Source: Ectopseudomonas oleovorans
GTDB taxonomy: Bacteria > Pseudomonadota > Gammaproteobacteria > Pseudomonadales > Pseudomonadaceae
NCBI RefSeq assembly: GCF_003052605.1
Contig: NZ_QASO01000042.1
Location: 1 to 64,000 of the forward strand
Direction of reading: 5' to 3'
Length of the DNA: 64,000 nucleotides
The position numbers and the translations under genes were made by a program. The notes beneath the pieces are model-generated. The model made no database searches and had not been told where the DNA came from. It was given only the letters and a program-made list of their open reading frames with translations. Below, piece after piece: positions 27,251-37,123 of the stretch (positions are counted from its first letter, which is position 1; every line of letters starts with the position of its first letter).

Positions 27251-27436
27251 GGGAGCCCGCAGGCTAATGCCAGTCAGTTAAGCCGTTGCACTCGATCTTT
27301 GCAGGAGCCGGCTTGCCGGCGATCCGCCATAAAAAGCATCGCCAGCAAGCTGGCTCCTACGAAAAGCGCCCCCTCTACTGCAAGTAGGAGGGGGTGGTGA
27401 CGAACTTATCTGATCAGCATTAGCCTGCGGGCTCCC
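27251..27436. repeat. Nested inverted repeat enclosing a REP pair
   Basis: Perfect 20-base outer arms (27251-27270 and 27417-27436) face each other. Inside them is a facing REP-like pair at about 27301-27361 (GGAGCCGGCTTGCCGGCGAT family) and a further hairpin at 27369-27394. The whole 27233-27507 gap has no gene. Confidence 0.85.
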
Positions 27437-27507
27437 GAAAGACGACGCCAACAACTGCGCCTTTGTCGTGAAAGGTAGCGGCCTGGGACTAAGCCCAGGT
27501 CACGACG

Positions 27508-28707
27508 TCACGCCGCACTGAAGGTCTTATGCGGGTCGATGACGAATTTCTTCGGCACGCCGGCATCGAACTCGCCGTAGCCACGCGGCGCATCGTCCAG
27601 GCTGATGACCTGCACACCGACCACCTCGGCGATGTTGATGCGATCCCACATGATGGCCTGCATCAGCGCGCGGTTGTACTTCATCACCGGGGTCTGGCCG
27701 GTGTGGAAGCTGTGCGACTTGGCCCAGCCGAGGCCGAAGCGGATGCTCAGAGCGCCGATCTTCGCCGCCGCGTCCACCGCGCCCGGGTCTTCGGTGACGT
27801 AGAGGCCGGGAATACCGATCTTGCCGGCCACGCGGGTGACCTGCATCAGCGAGTTGAGCACGGTGGCCGGGGCCTCGTGCTGCGCGCCGTCATGGCCGTG
27901 ACCGCGGGCCTCGAAGCCCACGCAGTCGATGGCGCAATCGACTTCCGGCTCGCCGAGCAGCTCGGCGATCTGCTCATGCAGCGGCGTGTCCTTGGACAGG
28001 TCGGCGATCTCGAAGCCCACCGCCTTGGCATGGGCCAGGCGCACCGGGTTGACGTCGCCGACTATGACCACGGCGGCGCCGAGCAGACGCGCCGAAGCGG
28101 CGGCGGCCAGACCGACCGGGCCGGCACCGGCGACGTAGACGGTGCTGCCCGGGCCAACGCCCGCAGTGACCGCACCGTGGTAACCGGTGGGCAGAATGTC
28201 GGACAGGCAGGTCAGGTCACGGATCTTCTCCATGGCCTTGTCGCGGTCCGGCAGCTTGAGCAGATTGAAGTCGGCGTAGGGCACCAGCACGTATTCGGCC
28301 TGACCGCCGGTCCAGTCGCCCATGTCGACGTAGCCGTAGGCGCCACCGGCACGCGCTGGGTTGACGGTCAGGCAGACGCCGGTGTGCTGTTCCTTGCAGC
28401 TGCGGCAGCGGCCGCAGGCGACGTTGAAGGGCACGGAAACCAGATCGCCGATCTGCAGACGCTCGACATCGCGGCCCTTCTCGATCACCTCACCGGTGAT
28501 CTCGTGGCCCAGCACCAGGCCGACCTGTGCGGTGGTACGGCCACGCACCATGTGCTGGTCGGAGCCACAGATATTGGTGGAAACGACTTTCAGGATGACC
28601 CCGTGCTCGATCTTCTTGCCGCGCGGATCCTGCATTTTCGGGTAGTCGATCTTCTGCACTTCGACCTTGCCCGTACCGAGATAAACCACACCACGATTAC
28701 CAGACAT
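27508..28707 (-). CDS. fdhA: Glutathione-independent formaldehyde dehydrogenase
   Basis: 399 residues, the same length as the Pseudomonas putida enzyme. Zinc alcohol-dehydrogenase fold: catalytic-zinc Cys in NICGSDQHMVRG (Cys47) and LGHE (His68), structural-zinc Cys cluster CGRCRSCKEQHTGVC, and nucleotide-binding VYVAGAGPVGLAAA. It oxidises free formaldehyde to formate with NAD+. Last gene of the sarcosine cluster: formaldehyde released by sarcosine oxidase in excess of tetrahydrofolate capacity is detoxified here. It is separated from purU by a repeat array. Confidence 0.96.
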   Translation of the reverse strand: MSGNRGVVYLGTGKVEVQKIDYPKMQDPRGKKIEHGVILKVVSTNICGSDQHMVRGRTTAQVGLVLGHEITGEVIEKGRDVERLQIGDLVSVPFNVACGRCRSCKEQHTGVCLTVNPARAGGAYGYVDMGDWTGGQAEYVLVPYADFNLLKLPDRDKAMEKIRDLTCLSDILPTGYHGAVTAGVGPGSTVYVAGAGPVGLAAAASARLLGAAVVIVGDVNPVRLAHAKAVGFEIADLSKDTPLHEQIAELLGEPEVDCAIDCVGFEARGHGHDGAQHEAPATVLNSLMQVTRVAGKIGIPGLYVTEDPGAVDAAAKIGALSIRFGLGWAKSHSFHTGQTPVMKYNRALMQAIMWDRINIAEVVGVQVISLDDAPRGYGEFDAGVPKKFVIDPHKTFSAA

Positions 28708-28827
28708 GCGTAACTCTCCTTTCTTGTTGTGGACACAAGACGCGACCGACGGGCCGCGCGACCTTGCACTGGAGCTTGTTGCATCTGTTGCCGGAAACCG
28801 CCGGTAAAGCCTGGCAGGGCGGTTTCC

Positions 28828-29062
28828 GTAGGGTGGGCCGAGCGGCGATCCGCCTTAGCCCACCAATTACGTTCTTCCGTTGCGCCTGGTGGGCTAAAGC
28901 CCACCCTACAAATGGCACCGTTGTTACCGTAGGGTGGGCTTTAGCCCACCAAATAGCGTTTTACGTTGCGACTCCTTCTCTAGGGTGGGCCGGGCGGCCT
29001 TCCACTTTAGCCTACCGAAAAAGCCTGTGGGCTGAAGCGGAGCGCCGCCCGACCCACCCTAC
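28828..29062. repeat. Array of GTAGGGTGGGC-type palindromic repeats
   Basis: Several units of GTAGGGTGGGCTTTAGCCCACC and variants, in both orientations, fill the gap between fdhA and purU (about 28828, 28890, 28930, 28981 and 29040). The same family is at 57377-57436. No gene lies in 28708-29080. Confidence 0.85.
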
Positions 29063-29080
29063 AGCCAGGTAGCCTCGTGT

Positions 29081-29944
29081 TCAGGCGTTGAGCACCACAG
29101 TGCGGTTGGCATTGAGGAACACACGGCGGTCGATGTGGTAGCCGACGGCGCGGGCCAGGGTCAGACATTCGATATCGCGGCCCTTGGCGATCAGGTCCTC
29201 CGGGTAATGCGCGTGATCCACCGCCTCCACGCCCTGGGCGATGATCGGCCCCTCGTCGAGGTCGTTGTTGATGTAGTGCGCCGTGGCACCGACCAACTTG
29301 ACGCCCTTCTGGTAGGCCTGGTGGTAGGGCTTGGCGCCCTTGAAACCGGGCAGCAGCGAGTGGTGGATATTGATCGCCCAGCCGTCCAGCCGGCGACACA
29401 GCTCGGGCGACAGCACCTGCATGTAGCGGGCGAGCACCACCAGCTCCGCGCCGGTGTCCTCGATCACCTGCAGCACCTTGCGCTCTTGCGCCGGCTTGTC
29501 GGCCGGATCGAGCGGGAAATGGTGGTAGGGAATGCCGTGCCAGCGCGCCAGCGGTTCCAGATCCGGGTGGTTGGACACCACCGCCACCACGTCCATGGCC
29601 AACTGGCCGATGCGCTGGCGATACAGCAAGTCATGCAGGCAGTGGTCGGCCTTGGACACCATCAGCACCACCTTGGCGCGGTAGCCCGGCGGGGTCAGCT
29701 CGACCTGCATGTCGAAGGGTGCCAGACGCTCGGCAACGCCAGCGCGAAAGGCGGCCTCGTCGAAATCCTGCGGCTGACGGAACTCGACACGGATGAAGAA
29801 GCGTGAGGACAGCCGGTCATCGAAGCTGTGATGCTCGGTGACGTAGCAGCGCTGCTCGAACAGAAAGCGGGTTACCGCATCCACGGTGCCGAGCACGCTC
29901 GGGCAATGGGCGGTGAGAATCCAGGTGTCGGGGGTGCGGCTCAT
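29081..29944 (-). CDS. purU: Formyltetrahydrofolate deformylase
   Basis: About 287 residues. An N-terminal ACT domain (WILTAHCPSVLGTVDAVTRFLF) is followed by a formyltransferase-fold catalytic domain with VSNHPDLEPLA, INIHHSLLPGFKGAKPYHQA and VGATAHYINNDLDEGPII (catalytic Asn-His-Asp set). It hydrolyses 10-formyl-THF to formate and THF. The start at 29944 has GGAG eight bases upstream; an ATG four codons earlier is weaker. In this operon it recycles folate loaded during methyl-group oxidation. Confidence 0.94.
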   Translation of the reverse strand: MSRTPDTWILTAHCPSVLGTVDAVTRFLFEQRCYVTEHHSFDDRLSSRFFIRVEFRQPQDFDEAAFRAGVAERLAPFDMQVELTPPGYRAKVVLMVSKADHCLHDLLYRQRIGQLAMDVVAVVSNHPDLEPLARWHGIPYHHFPLDPADKPAQERKVLQVIEDTGAELVVLARYMQVLSPELCRRLDGWAINIHHSLLPGFKGAKPYHQAYQKGVKLVGATAHYINNDLDEGPIIAQGVEAVDHAHYPEDLIAKGRDIECLTLARAVGYHIDRRVFLNANRTVVLNA

Positions 29945-29964
29945 AATAGACTCCATTGCTGTTC

Positions 29965-30062
29965 ACCCCTCTCCCTTGGGAGAGGGGCCGGGGGTGAGGG
30001 CTATCCGACACAATGCGGTCTGCCCTTCCCCTCACCCCAACCCTCTCCCAGAGGGAGAGGGG
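29965..30062. repeat. Inverted CCCTCTCCC/GGGAGAGGG repeats
   Basis: Two hairpins (around 29965-29990 and 30035-30062) face each other between soxG and purU. Same family as the larger array at 34203-34470. The gap 29945-30211 has no gene. Confidence 0.8.
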
Positions 30063-30211
30063 GTTGTTCGTGGCTGCTTGTGAGACCCACGCCAGACACA
30101 CGTCATAGCGAACTCCCCTCAGCGTTGGCATCCTGCGCCCCCTACCTCCTGCTCCATGCAGTCGTCTCCGGGAGGAAGAGGGAGCTGTCCGCGTATACCT
30201 CAGGTTCAGCT

Positions 30212-30841
30212 TCAGGCCTCAACCGCCAACCCATACTCGGCACTGGCATCCTGCAGCCACAGCCAGAAGTAGTCGGCGAAGCTGCGGCGGATCACCAGCT
30301 CCCAGGTCTCCTCGCCAGTGTGGCGAATCACCAGTTGGGACTTGGCGAACACCGTGCCCACCGCCTTGCCCACCGGGAATTTGCTCGGGTGCACGTCGTA
30401 GCTGGTCGATTTCATCAGCAGTTCACGCACCTTCGGCCCGGATAGCTCCAGCAGGGTCTGTCCGCCGCTGACGTTGACCACCGAGATATGCTGGCCATCC
30501 AGCGCTTCGCGCAGCCGGCGCTCGACCTCGAACTCGCTGCCGCCGGGCACGATCAGCAGCCATTCGTCCGGGCCCAGCCACTGCAGCGAGGTGTCGCCGT
30601 CGGCGACCAGGGTCAGCGCCACCGGCAGTTCCAGGCCCAGGGCCTTGTGCACACCGCCGGAGAAACCGGCGTCCTTGGCATCCCCACGAATCACCAGATG
30701 CCCGCGCAGTTTCTTCTCGCGCAGGGTGATGCCGGCGTTCTTGCGGCCCTTGCCGACCAGCTCATGCAGGCCGGCGTGGTGCAGTGGCGACTGCCCGGCG
30801 ATGTCGGCGGGGCGTTGCTGATAGACGTTGACGTTAGACAT
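30212..30841 (-). CDS. soxG: Sarcosine oxidase gamma subunit
   Basis: 209 residues matching SoxG, the smallest folate-side subunit of heterotetrameric sarcosine oxidase: SPLHHAGLHELVGKGRKNAGITLREK, LQWLGPDEWLLI, STSYDVHPSKFPVGKAVGTVFAKS. It completes the complex that demethylates sarcosine to glycine and 5,10-methylene-THF, with H2O2. The start at 30841 overlaps the soxA stop by eight bases, showing coupling. Confidence 0.93.
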   Translation of the reverse strand: MSNVNVYQQRPADIAGQSPLHHAGLHELVGKGRKNAGITLREKKLRGHLVIRGDAKDAGFSGGVHKALGLELPVALTLVADGDTSLQWLGPDEWLLIVPGGSEFEVERRLREALDGQHISVVNVSGGQTLLELSGPKVRELLMKSTSYDVHPSKFPVGKAVGTVFAKSQLVIRHTGEETWELVIRRSFADYFWLWLQDASAEYGLAVEA

Positions 30842-33800
30842 TCTGGCGATCCCCTTTCGGGTCATAGAACACGGAGCTGCAGATTTCGGCCTCGATCACG
30901 CTGCCATTGGCCAGCGGCGCGAACACACGCTCGCCCATGCGCTTGAGGCCGCCCTTGACCACCGCCATGGCGAAGCTGTAACCCATGGCCGCGCTCATGT
31001 AGCTGGAGGTGACGTGGCCGACCATCTGCATCGGGATGGACTGTTTCGGGTCGAACACCAGTTGTGCGCCTTCCGGCAGCACCTGATTCGGGTCGACCGG
31101 TTTCAGCCCGACCAGCTGCTTGCGGTCTTCGCGCAGGCAGTCGGCGCGGTTCATGCCACGCTTGCCGATCCAGGAGAACGGCTTGGTACGGCCGACGCAC
31201 CAGCCCATGTTCAGATCGTCCGGGGTCACCGAGGCGTCGGTGTCCTGGCCAACGATGATGAAGCCTTTCTCGGCACGCAGTACGTGCATGGTCTCGGTGC
31301 CGTAAGACGTCAGGTCGAACTCCTTGCCGGCTTCGATGATCTGCTCCCACACGCCCAGGGCGTAGTCGGCCTGCACGTTCACTTCGTAGCTCAGCTCGCC
31401 GGTGAAGGAAATGCGGAACACCCGCGCCGGCACACCGCCAACCAGACCTTCCTTCCAGCTCATGAAGGGGAAGGCGTCCTTGTCCAGGTCGATATCGGTG
31501 ACCTTGGCCAGCAGCTTGCGGCTGTTGGGGCCGGACAGGGTCATGGTCGCCCAGTGGTCGGTGACCGAGGTGAAGTACACCTTCAGCTCCGGCCATTCGG
31601 TCTGGTGGTATATTTCCAGCCATTCCAGCACGCGCGCCGCGCCGCCAGTGGTGGTGGTCATGAGGAAATGGTTGTCGCCGAGACAGGCGGTAACGCCGTC
31701 GTCGAAGACCATGCCATCTTCCTTGCACATCAGGCCATAGCGCGCCTTGCCCACATCGAGCTTGGTCCAGGCGTTGGTGTAGACGCGGTTGAGGAACTCG
31801 CGCGCATCCGGGCCCTGAATGTCGATCTTGCCCAGGGTGGAAGCATCGAGGATACCCACGCTGCCCCGCACGGCCAGGCACTCGCGGGCCACGGCTGCGT
31901 GCAGGTCCTCGCCATTTTTCGGGAAGTACCAGGGGCGCTTCCACTGGCCGACGTCCTCGAACTCGGCGCCGTTCTTCACATGCCAGGCCTGCATCGCGGT
32001 GTAGCGCTTGGCATCGAACAGCTCGCCACAGTGGCGACCGGCCACGGCGCCGAAAGTCACCGGCGTGTAATTCGGACGGAACATGGTGGTGCCCATCTGC
32101 ACGATGCTGATGCCCATCGAACGCGCGGCGATAGCCAGGCCGTTGATGTTGCCCAGCTTGCCCTGGTCGGTGCCGAAGCCCAGTGCGGTGTAGCGTTTGA
32201 CATGCTCGACCGACTCGAAGCCTTCACGCGTTGCCAGCTCGATGCCGGCCGCGGTGACGTCGTTCTGCAGGTCGACGAACTGCTTGGGCGCACGTGCCGT
32301 TGGCTTGTCGTGCGGCACCTGGAACAGCGCCAGCATCGGCTCATCCTGACGCGCTTCGACCTTCGGCAGACTGCCACTGACGGCCTTGTAGCCAGTCTCG
32401 GCAGCCGCCTTGGCGCCCGCCTCGAAGCCATTGGCAAGCACGTCGCCGAGGGCGAACACGCCATTCACCGCACCCGCGTCGATGCGCTGCTGGATGCCGT
32501 TGCCCGGCCCGGGAACGAAACCGAGGATGTCCTCGCGCCATTCGGGGCGACCACCCAGGTGCGACGCCAGGTGCACCACCGGGCTGTAGCCACCGGAGCT
32601 GACGATCAGGTCGCAGTCGAGCACTTCGCCAGGGCTGGTGACCTTGTGTGCCTTGGCATCGATGGCGCAGATACGCGCACCGGTCACGCGCTTGCTGCCA
32701 CGTGCCTCGACCACTGCGCTGCCGGTGAGGATGCGCACGCCACGCGCACGCGCTTCCTCGACCCAGCTGCCGCGCGGGTTGCTGCGCGCATCGGCAACAG
32801 CCACCACCTTGCGCCCGGCATCGAGCCAGTCGAGCACCACGCGGTAGGCGTAATCGTTGTTGGTCGACAACACCAGTTCCTGCCCTGGCGCCACGCCATA
32901 GCGACGAACGTAGGTCGACACGGCGCCAGCCAGCATATTGCCCGGTACATCGTTGTTGGCGTACACCAGCGGCCGCTCATGGGCGCCGCTGGCCAACACC
33001 ACACGCTTGGCACGCACGCGGTGCATGCGCTGACGGGCCTGGCCCATCGGCGCGGTTTCACCGAGGTGATCGGTCAGGCGCTGATGGATGGTGAGGAAGT
33101 TGTGGTCGTGGTAACCGTTGACCGTGGCGCGAGGCAGCAGGGTCACTTCCGGCATTGCCTGCAACTCGGCGATGACCTGCGCTACCCAGTCGGCGGCGGG
33201 CTTGCCGTCGAGGGTTTCGCGAGTGTCGAGCAGGCTGCCGCCGAACTCTTCCTGTTCATCGGCAAGAATCACCCGCGCACCGCTACGGCCAGCAGCCAGC
33301 GCGGCGGCGAGACCGGCAGGGCCGGCGCCGACGATCAGCACGTCGCAGTGCTGGTTGAGCTGGTCGTAGATATCCGGGTCGACCTCGGTGGGCGAGCGAC
33401 CTAAGCCTGCGGCCTTACGGATGTACTTCTCATAGGTCATCCACAGGTTCTGCGGATACATGAAGGTCTTGTAGTAGAAACCGGGCGGCATCATGCCGCC
33501 ACCGACCTTGCCGAGGATGCCCATCAGGTCGGTGTTAACGCTCGGCCAGCCGTTGGTGCTGTTGGCCACCAGGCCGCTGTACAGCGCCTGCTGGGTGGCG
33601 CGTACGTTAGGAATTTGCGCCGCCTCGGTGGAGCCGATCTGCAGCACGGCATTGGGCTCTTCCGCGCCCGCAGCGACGATGCCGCGTGGGCGCGAGTACT
33701 TGAAGCTGCGGCCGACGATGTCGACGCCGTTGGCCAGCAGCGCGGCGGCCAGGCTGTCGCCGGCGAAACCCTGATAGGTCTGGCCGTTGAAGGTGAAGCT

Positions 33801-33857
33801 CAGTGCCTGGCTGCGGTCGATGCGACCACCCTTGGCAAGACGATTGACCTGACTCAT
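30834..33857 (-). CDS. soxA: Sarcosine oxidase alpha subunit
   Basis: About 1007 residues. It opens with a 2Fe-2S-ferredoxin-like fold (LSFTFNGQTYQGFAGDSLAAALLANG). A NAD-binding Rossmann region follows with DVLIVGAGPAGLAAALAAG. The C-terminal GcvT-like folate-binding half has GILDASTLGKIDIQGPDAREFLNRVY and SGPNSRKLL. The ATG at 33857 overlaps the soxD stop by ATGA. This subunit binds NAD+, FMN with SoxB, and THF, and channels the methyl group onto folate. Confidence 0.97.
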   Translation of the reverse strand: MSQVNRLAKGGRIDRSQALSFTFNGQTYQGFAGDSLAAALLANGVDIVGRSFKYSRPRGIVAAGAEEPNAVLQIGSTEAAQIPNVRATQQALYSGLVANSTNGWPSVNTDLMGILGKVGGGMMPPGFYYKTFMYPQNLWMTYEKYIRKAAGLGRSPTEVDPDIYDQLNQHCDVLIVGAGPAGLAAALAAGRSGARVILADEQEEFGGSLLDTRETLDGKPAADWVAQVIAELQAMPEVTLLPRATVNGYHDHNFLTIHQRLTDHLGETAPMGQARQRMHRVRAKRVVLASGAHERPLVYANNDVPGNMLAGAVSTYVRRYGVAPGQELVLSTNNDYAYRVVLDWLDAGRKVVAVADARSNPRGSWVEEARARGVRILTGSAVVEARGSKRVTGARICAIDAKAHKVTSPGEVLDCDLIVSSGGYSPVVHLASHLGGRPEWREDILGFVPGPGNGIQQRIDAGAVNGVFALGDVLANGFEAGAKAAAETGYKAVSGSLPKVEARQDEPMLALFQVPHDKPTARAPKQFVDLQNDVTAAGIELATREGFESVEHVKRYTALGFGTDQGKLGNINGLAIAARSMGISIVQMGTTMFRPNYTPVTFGAVAGRHCGELFDAKRYTAMQAWHVKNGAEFEDVGQWKRPWYFPKNGEDLHAAVARECLAVRGSVGILDASTLGKIDIQGPDAREFLNRVYTNAWTKLDVGKARYGLMCKEDGMVFDDGVTACLGDNHFLMTTTTGGAARVLEWLEIYHQTEWPELKVYFTSVTDHWATMTLSGPNSRKLLAKVTDIDLDKDAFPFMSWKEGLVGGVPARVFRISFTGELSYEVNVQADYALGVWEQIIEAGKEFDLTSYGTETMHVLRAEKGFIIVGQDTDASVTPDDLNMGWCVGRTKPFSWIGKRGMNRADCLREDRKQLVGLKPVDPNQVLPEGAQLVFDPKQSIPMQMVGHVTSSYMSAAMGYSFAMAVVKGGLKRMGERVFAPLANGSVIEAEICSSVFYDPKGDRQNV

Positions 33858-34180
33858 GCCGTTACTCCTTCTGCCACGGCTTGCTTGTCGGTGGCCGCGG
33901 CTGCGGTGACCGAAGGCTTCTCGCCGACCTTGTAGGTCTCGAGGATCTCGTAGGTCACGGTGTGGCGGGTGGCGTTGAAATACTTGCGGCAACCGGCCGC
34001 GTGCACCCACAGCTCGTGGTGAATGCCGCGCGGGTTGTCGCGGAAGAACATGTACTCGCCCCACTCCGCATCACTGCAGGCATCGGGATCGAGCGGGCGG
34101 GCGATGTGCGCCTGACCCTTGGCGTGGAATTCCTCTTCGGAGCGCAGTTCGCCACAGTAAGGGCAGAAGATGTGCAGCAT
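33854..34180 (-). CDS. soxD: Sarcosine oxidase delta subunit
   Basis: 108 residues starting MLHIFCPYCGELRSEEEF, the zinc-binding SoxD signature. More ligands come from HAAGCRKYFN and it includes the invariant FFRDNPRGIHHELW. A GGAGG lies just before the ATG at 34180. It bridges soxB and soxA and stabilises the complex. The C-terminal tail (about 95-108) is Ala-rich and variable. Confidence 0.95.
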   Translation of the reverse strand: MLHIFCPYCGELRSEEEFHAKGQAHIARPLDPDACSDAEWGEYMFFRDNPRGIHHELWVHAAGCRKYFNATRHTVTYEILETYKVGEKPSVTAAAATDKQAVAEGVTA

Positions 34181-34202
34181 GGTGGAGCCTCCGCTTGCTT
34201 TA

Positions 34203-34470
34203 CTCCCCTCTCCCGCTTGCGGGAGAGGGGCTGGGGGAGAGGGCTGCTCTATGCACGCCATCCCCCGAGTCAGTTACTGGGAGCTGCGGTGCCGAACTCA
34301 GCACCCTCTCCCGCCCTTCGGGCACCCTCTCCCGCAAGCGGAGGAGGACGTTTTGTTCTCCCCTCTCCCACTTGTGGGAGAGGGGTCGGGGGAGAGGGCT
34401 ACGGTGTTGGCCGAACCGCCCTCTCCCGGCCCTGCGGGCCACCCTCTCCCGCAAGCGGGAGAGGGTCATC
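34203..34470. repeat. Dense array of CCCTCTCCC..GGGAGAGGG hairpins inside the sox operon
   Basis: At least four strong hairpins (about 34205-34227, 34306-34345, 34361-34384 and 34422-34466), with stems made of CTCTCCCGC/GCGGGAGAG-type sequence. They fill the soxB-soxD gap of about 320 bases (34181-34496), which has no gene. Such stems would be transcribed with the operon. Confidence 0.9.
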
Positions 34471-34496
34471 GGATGTCATCCCTACGGGATGAATGT

Positions 34497-35747
34497 TTAA
34501 TGGGCCACTGCAGCGGCGCCGTGCTCGTCGATCACTGCGCCGGTGTGAAAACGGTCGATGGAGAACGGTTTGGCCAGCGGGTGCATCTCACCCTTGGCCA
34601 GGCTGGCGGCGAACACGTGGCCCGAACCCGGCGTGGCCTTGAAGCCACCAGTGCCCCAACCGCAGTTGAAGAACAGGTTGTCCACCGGAGTCTTGGAGAT
34701 GATCGGGCAGGCATCCGGGCTGGTATCGACGATGCCGCCCCACTGGCGGTTCATACGCACTCGCGAGAGCACCGGGAACATCTCGACGATGGCCTGCAGG
34801 GTGTGCTCGATAGTGTGGTAGGAGCCGCGCTGGCCGTAGCCGTTGTAGCCGTCGATGCCGGCACCGATGACCAGATCGCCCTTGTCCGACTGGCTGATGT
34901 AGCCATGCACGGCGTTGGACATGATCACGCTGTCGATGATCGGTTTGATCGGCTCGGACACCAGCGCTTGCAGCGGGTGCGATTCCAGCGGCAGACGGAA
35001 GCCGGCGAGCCCCGCCATATGCCCGGAATTACCGGCAGTGACCACACCGACGCGCTTGGCGCCGATGAAACCCTTGTTGGTCTCCACGCCGATCACCGCA
35101 CCGTTCTGTTTGCGGAAACCGATCACCTCGGTGTTCTGGATCAGGTCGACGCCCAGGGCATCGGCGGCACGTGCGTAGCCCCAGGCCACGGCGTCGTGAC
35201 GGGCAACGCCACCGCGACGCTGTACGGTGGAACCCATCACCGGATAACGGGTGTTCTTGCTGCAGTCGAGGTAGGGAATCTCCTCAGCCACCTGCTTGGC
35301 ATCCAGCAGTTCGCCATCCACGCCGTTGAGGCGGTTGGCGCTGACACGGCGCTCGGCGTCACGCATGTCCTGCAGGGTGTGGCAGAGGTTGTAGACGCCA
35401 CGCTGGGAGAACATGACGTTGTAGTTGATGTCCTGCGACAGACCTTCCCACAGTTTCATGGCGTGTTCGTAGAGCTGCGCGGACTCGTCCCACAGGTAGT
35501 TGGAACGCACGATGGTGGTGTTGCGCGCGGTGTTGCCGCCGCCGAGCCAGCCCTTCTCGACCACGGCGACGTTCTTCACGCCGAATTCCTTGGCCAGGTA
35601 ATAGGCCGTGGCCAGGCCGTGGCCGCCACCGCCGACGATGACCACGTCGTACACCGGCTTGGGCGTCGGGTTGCGCCACATGCGCTGCCAGTTCTCATGG
35701 TGGCTGAACGAGTGCTTGAACAGGCCGAAGCCGGAATAACGTTGCAT
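34497..35747 (-). CDS. soxB: Sarcosine oxidase beta subunit
   Basis: 416 residues. FAD-binding motif [22 protein letters not shown] (about 34-56), [11 protein letters not shown], and [19 protein letters not shown] containing the His that binds FMN covalently. The C-terminus has [15 protein letters not shown]. It oxidises sarcosine to the imine that the alpha subunit processes. Preceded by a REP pair after glyA. Confidence 0.96.
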   Translation of the reverse strand: MQRYSGFGLFKHSFSHHENWQRMWRNPTPKPVYDVVIVGGGGHGLATAYYLAKEFGVKNVAVVEKGWLGGGNTARNTTIVRSNYLWDESAQLYEHAMKLWEGLSQDINYNVMFSQRGVYNLCHTLQDMRDAERRVSANRLNGVDGELLDAKQVAEEIPYLDCSKNTRYPVMGSTVQRRGGVARHDAVAWGYARAADALGVDLIQNTEVIGFRKQNGAVIGVETNKGFIGAKRVGVVTAGNSGHMAGLAGFRLPLESHPLQALVSEPIKPIIDSVIMSNAVHGYISQSDKGDLVIGAGIDGYNGYGQRGSYHTIEHTLQAIVEMFPVLSRVRMNRQWGGIVDTSPDACPIISKTPVDNLFFNCGWGTGGFKATPGSGHVFAASLAKGEMHPLAKPFSIDRFHTGAVIDEHGAAAVAH

Positions 35748-35784
35748 GAAGATGCTCCTTGAATCTGTTCTCGAACGCCTAACC

Positions 35785-35854
35785 TGTAGGAGCCAGCTTG
35801 CTGGCGATCCATTACAACGAGCTCGGCTGGATCGCCAGCAAGCTGGCTCCTACA
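35785..35854. repeat. REP-like inverted pair between glyA and soxB
   Basis: Perfect 27-base arms (35785-35811 and 35828-35854) with a 16-base loop, GTAGGAGCCAGCTTGCTGGC family. It lies 15 bases past the glyA stop, where it could act as a transcript-stabilising or attenuating hairpin. Confidence 0.92.
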
Positions 35855-35869
35855 ACAGAGCAGAAGGCT

Positions 35870-37123
35870 TTAGCGGTATACGGGGTAGTCCGCGCACAGC
35901 CCGGCGACCAGCTTGGCCACCTGCGCCTCGACATCGGCATCGCCGAGGTGATCGAGGATGTCGCAGATCCAGCCGGCCAGCGCCTGGCACTGGGCGACCT
36001 TGAAACCACGGGTGGTGACGGCCGGCGTACCGATGCGGATGCCCGAGGTCACGAACGGCGACTGCGGGTCGTTGGGCACGGCGTTCTTGTTCACGGTGAT
36101 GCCGGCGCGGCCCAGCGCAGCATCGGCCTCCTTACCGGTCAGCCCCTGCTTGATCAGGCTGAGCAAAAACAGATGGTTGTCGGTGCCGCCGGAGACCACC
36201 TCGTAGCCGCGCTCGATGAACACCCTGGCCATGGCCTGGGCGTTGTCGATGACTTGCTGCTGGTAAGCCTTGAACTCGGGCTCCATGGCCTCCTTGAAGC
36301 ACACCGCCTTGGCCGCGATGACGTGCATCAGCGGGCCGCCCTGGGCACCGGGGAACACCGCGGAGTTGAGCTTCTTCTCGATCTCTTCGTTGGCCTTGGC
36401 CAGGATCAGGCCGCCACGCGGGCCACGCAGGGTTTTGTGCGTGGTGGTAGTGACAACATCGGCGAAGGGAATCGGGTTCGGATACAGGCCGGCGGCGACC
36501 AGGCCAGCGACGTGGGCCATGTCGACGAACAGCAGCGCACCGACCTTGTCGGCGATGGCGCGAAAGCGCGGGAAATCCAGGGTCTTGGAGTAGGCGGAAA
36601 ACCCGGCGACGATGATCTTCGGCTTGTGCTCCACGGCCAGGCGCTCGACCTCGTCGTAGTCGATCAGCCCGGTAGCGGTGTCCAGGCCGTACTGCACGGC
36701 GTTGTAGAGTTTGCCCGAGGACGACACCTTGGCGCCGTGAGTCAGGTGGCCGCCGTGGGCCAGGCTCATGCCGAGGATAGTGTCGCCGGCATTGAGCAAC
36801 GCCAGGTACACGGCGCTGTTGGCCGAGGAACCGGAGTGCGGCTGAACGTTGGCGTAATCGGCGCCGAACAGCGCCTTGGCGCGGTCGATGGCCAGTTGCT
36901 CGACCTTGTCGACATACTCGCAGCCACCGTAATAACGCTTGCCCGGATAACCTTCGGCGTACTTGTTGGTCAGGCCGCTGCCCTGCGCTTCCATCACCCG
37001 CTGACTGCAGTAGTTCTCCGAGGCGATCAGCTCGATATGCTCTTCCTGACGGCGTTCTTCCTGATCGATCGCCGCGAGCAACTCGTCGTCGTAACCCTGA
37101 ATCTGATCCTGCTTGCTGAACAT
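35870..37123 (-). CDS. glyA: Serine hydroxymethyltransferase
   Basis: 417 residues, full length. [19 protein letters not shown] start, [19 protein letters not shown], and the PLP-lysine motif [16 protein letters not shown]. It interconverts glycine plus methylene-THF with serine and THF. As first gene of the glyA-soxBDAG-purU-fdhA run, it uses both products of sarcosine oxidation. A GGAGAG lies eight bases before ATG 37123. Pseudomonads usually carry a second housekeeping glyA elsewhere. Confidence 0.97.
   Translation of the reverse strand: MFSKQDQIQGYDDELLAAIDQEERRQEEHIELIASENYCSQRVMEAQGSGLTNKYAEGYPGKRYYGGCEYVDKVEQLAIDRAKALFGADYANVQPHSGSSANSAVYLALLNAGDTILGMSLAHGGHLTHGAKVSSSGKLYNAVQYGLDTATGLIDYDEVERLAVEHKPKIIVAGFSAYSKTLDFPRFRAIADKVGALLFVDMAHVAGLVAAGLYPNPIPFADVVTTTTHKTLRGPRGGLILAKANEEIEKKLNSAVFPGAQGGPLMHVIAAKAVCFKEAMEPEFKAYQQQVIDNAQAMARVFIERGYEVVSGGTDNHLFLLSLIKQGLTGKEADAALGRAGITVNKNAVPNDPQSPFVTSGIRIGTPAVTTRGFKVAQCQALAGWICDILDHLGDADVEAQVAKLVAGLCADYPVYR

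Noticed and set aside
30212..30841. SoxB/D/A/G as sulfur-oxidation Sox proteins
   Set aside because: Sequence, subunit sizes and neighbours (glyA, purU, fdhA) are those of sarcosine oxidase; the shared name is coincidence.
30828..33404. An 858-codon open frame on the plus strand
   Set aside because: Antisense shadow of soxA; no start signal and no family resemblance.
34203..34470. CRISPR-like array
   Set aside because: The repeated units are palindromic and not regularly spaced, spacers are absent and there are no cas genes.
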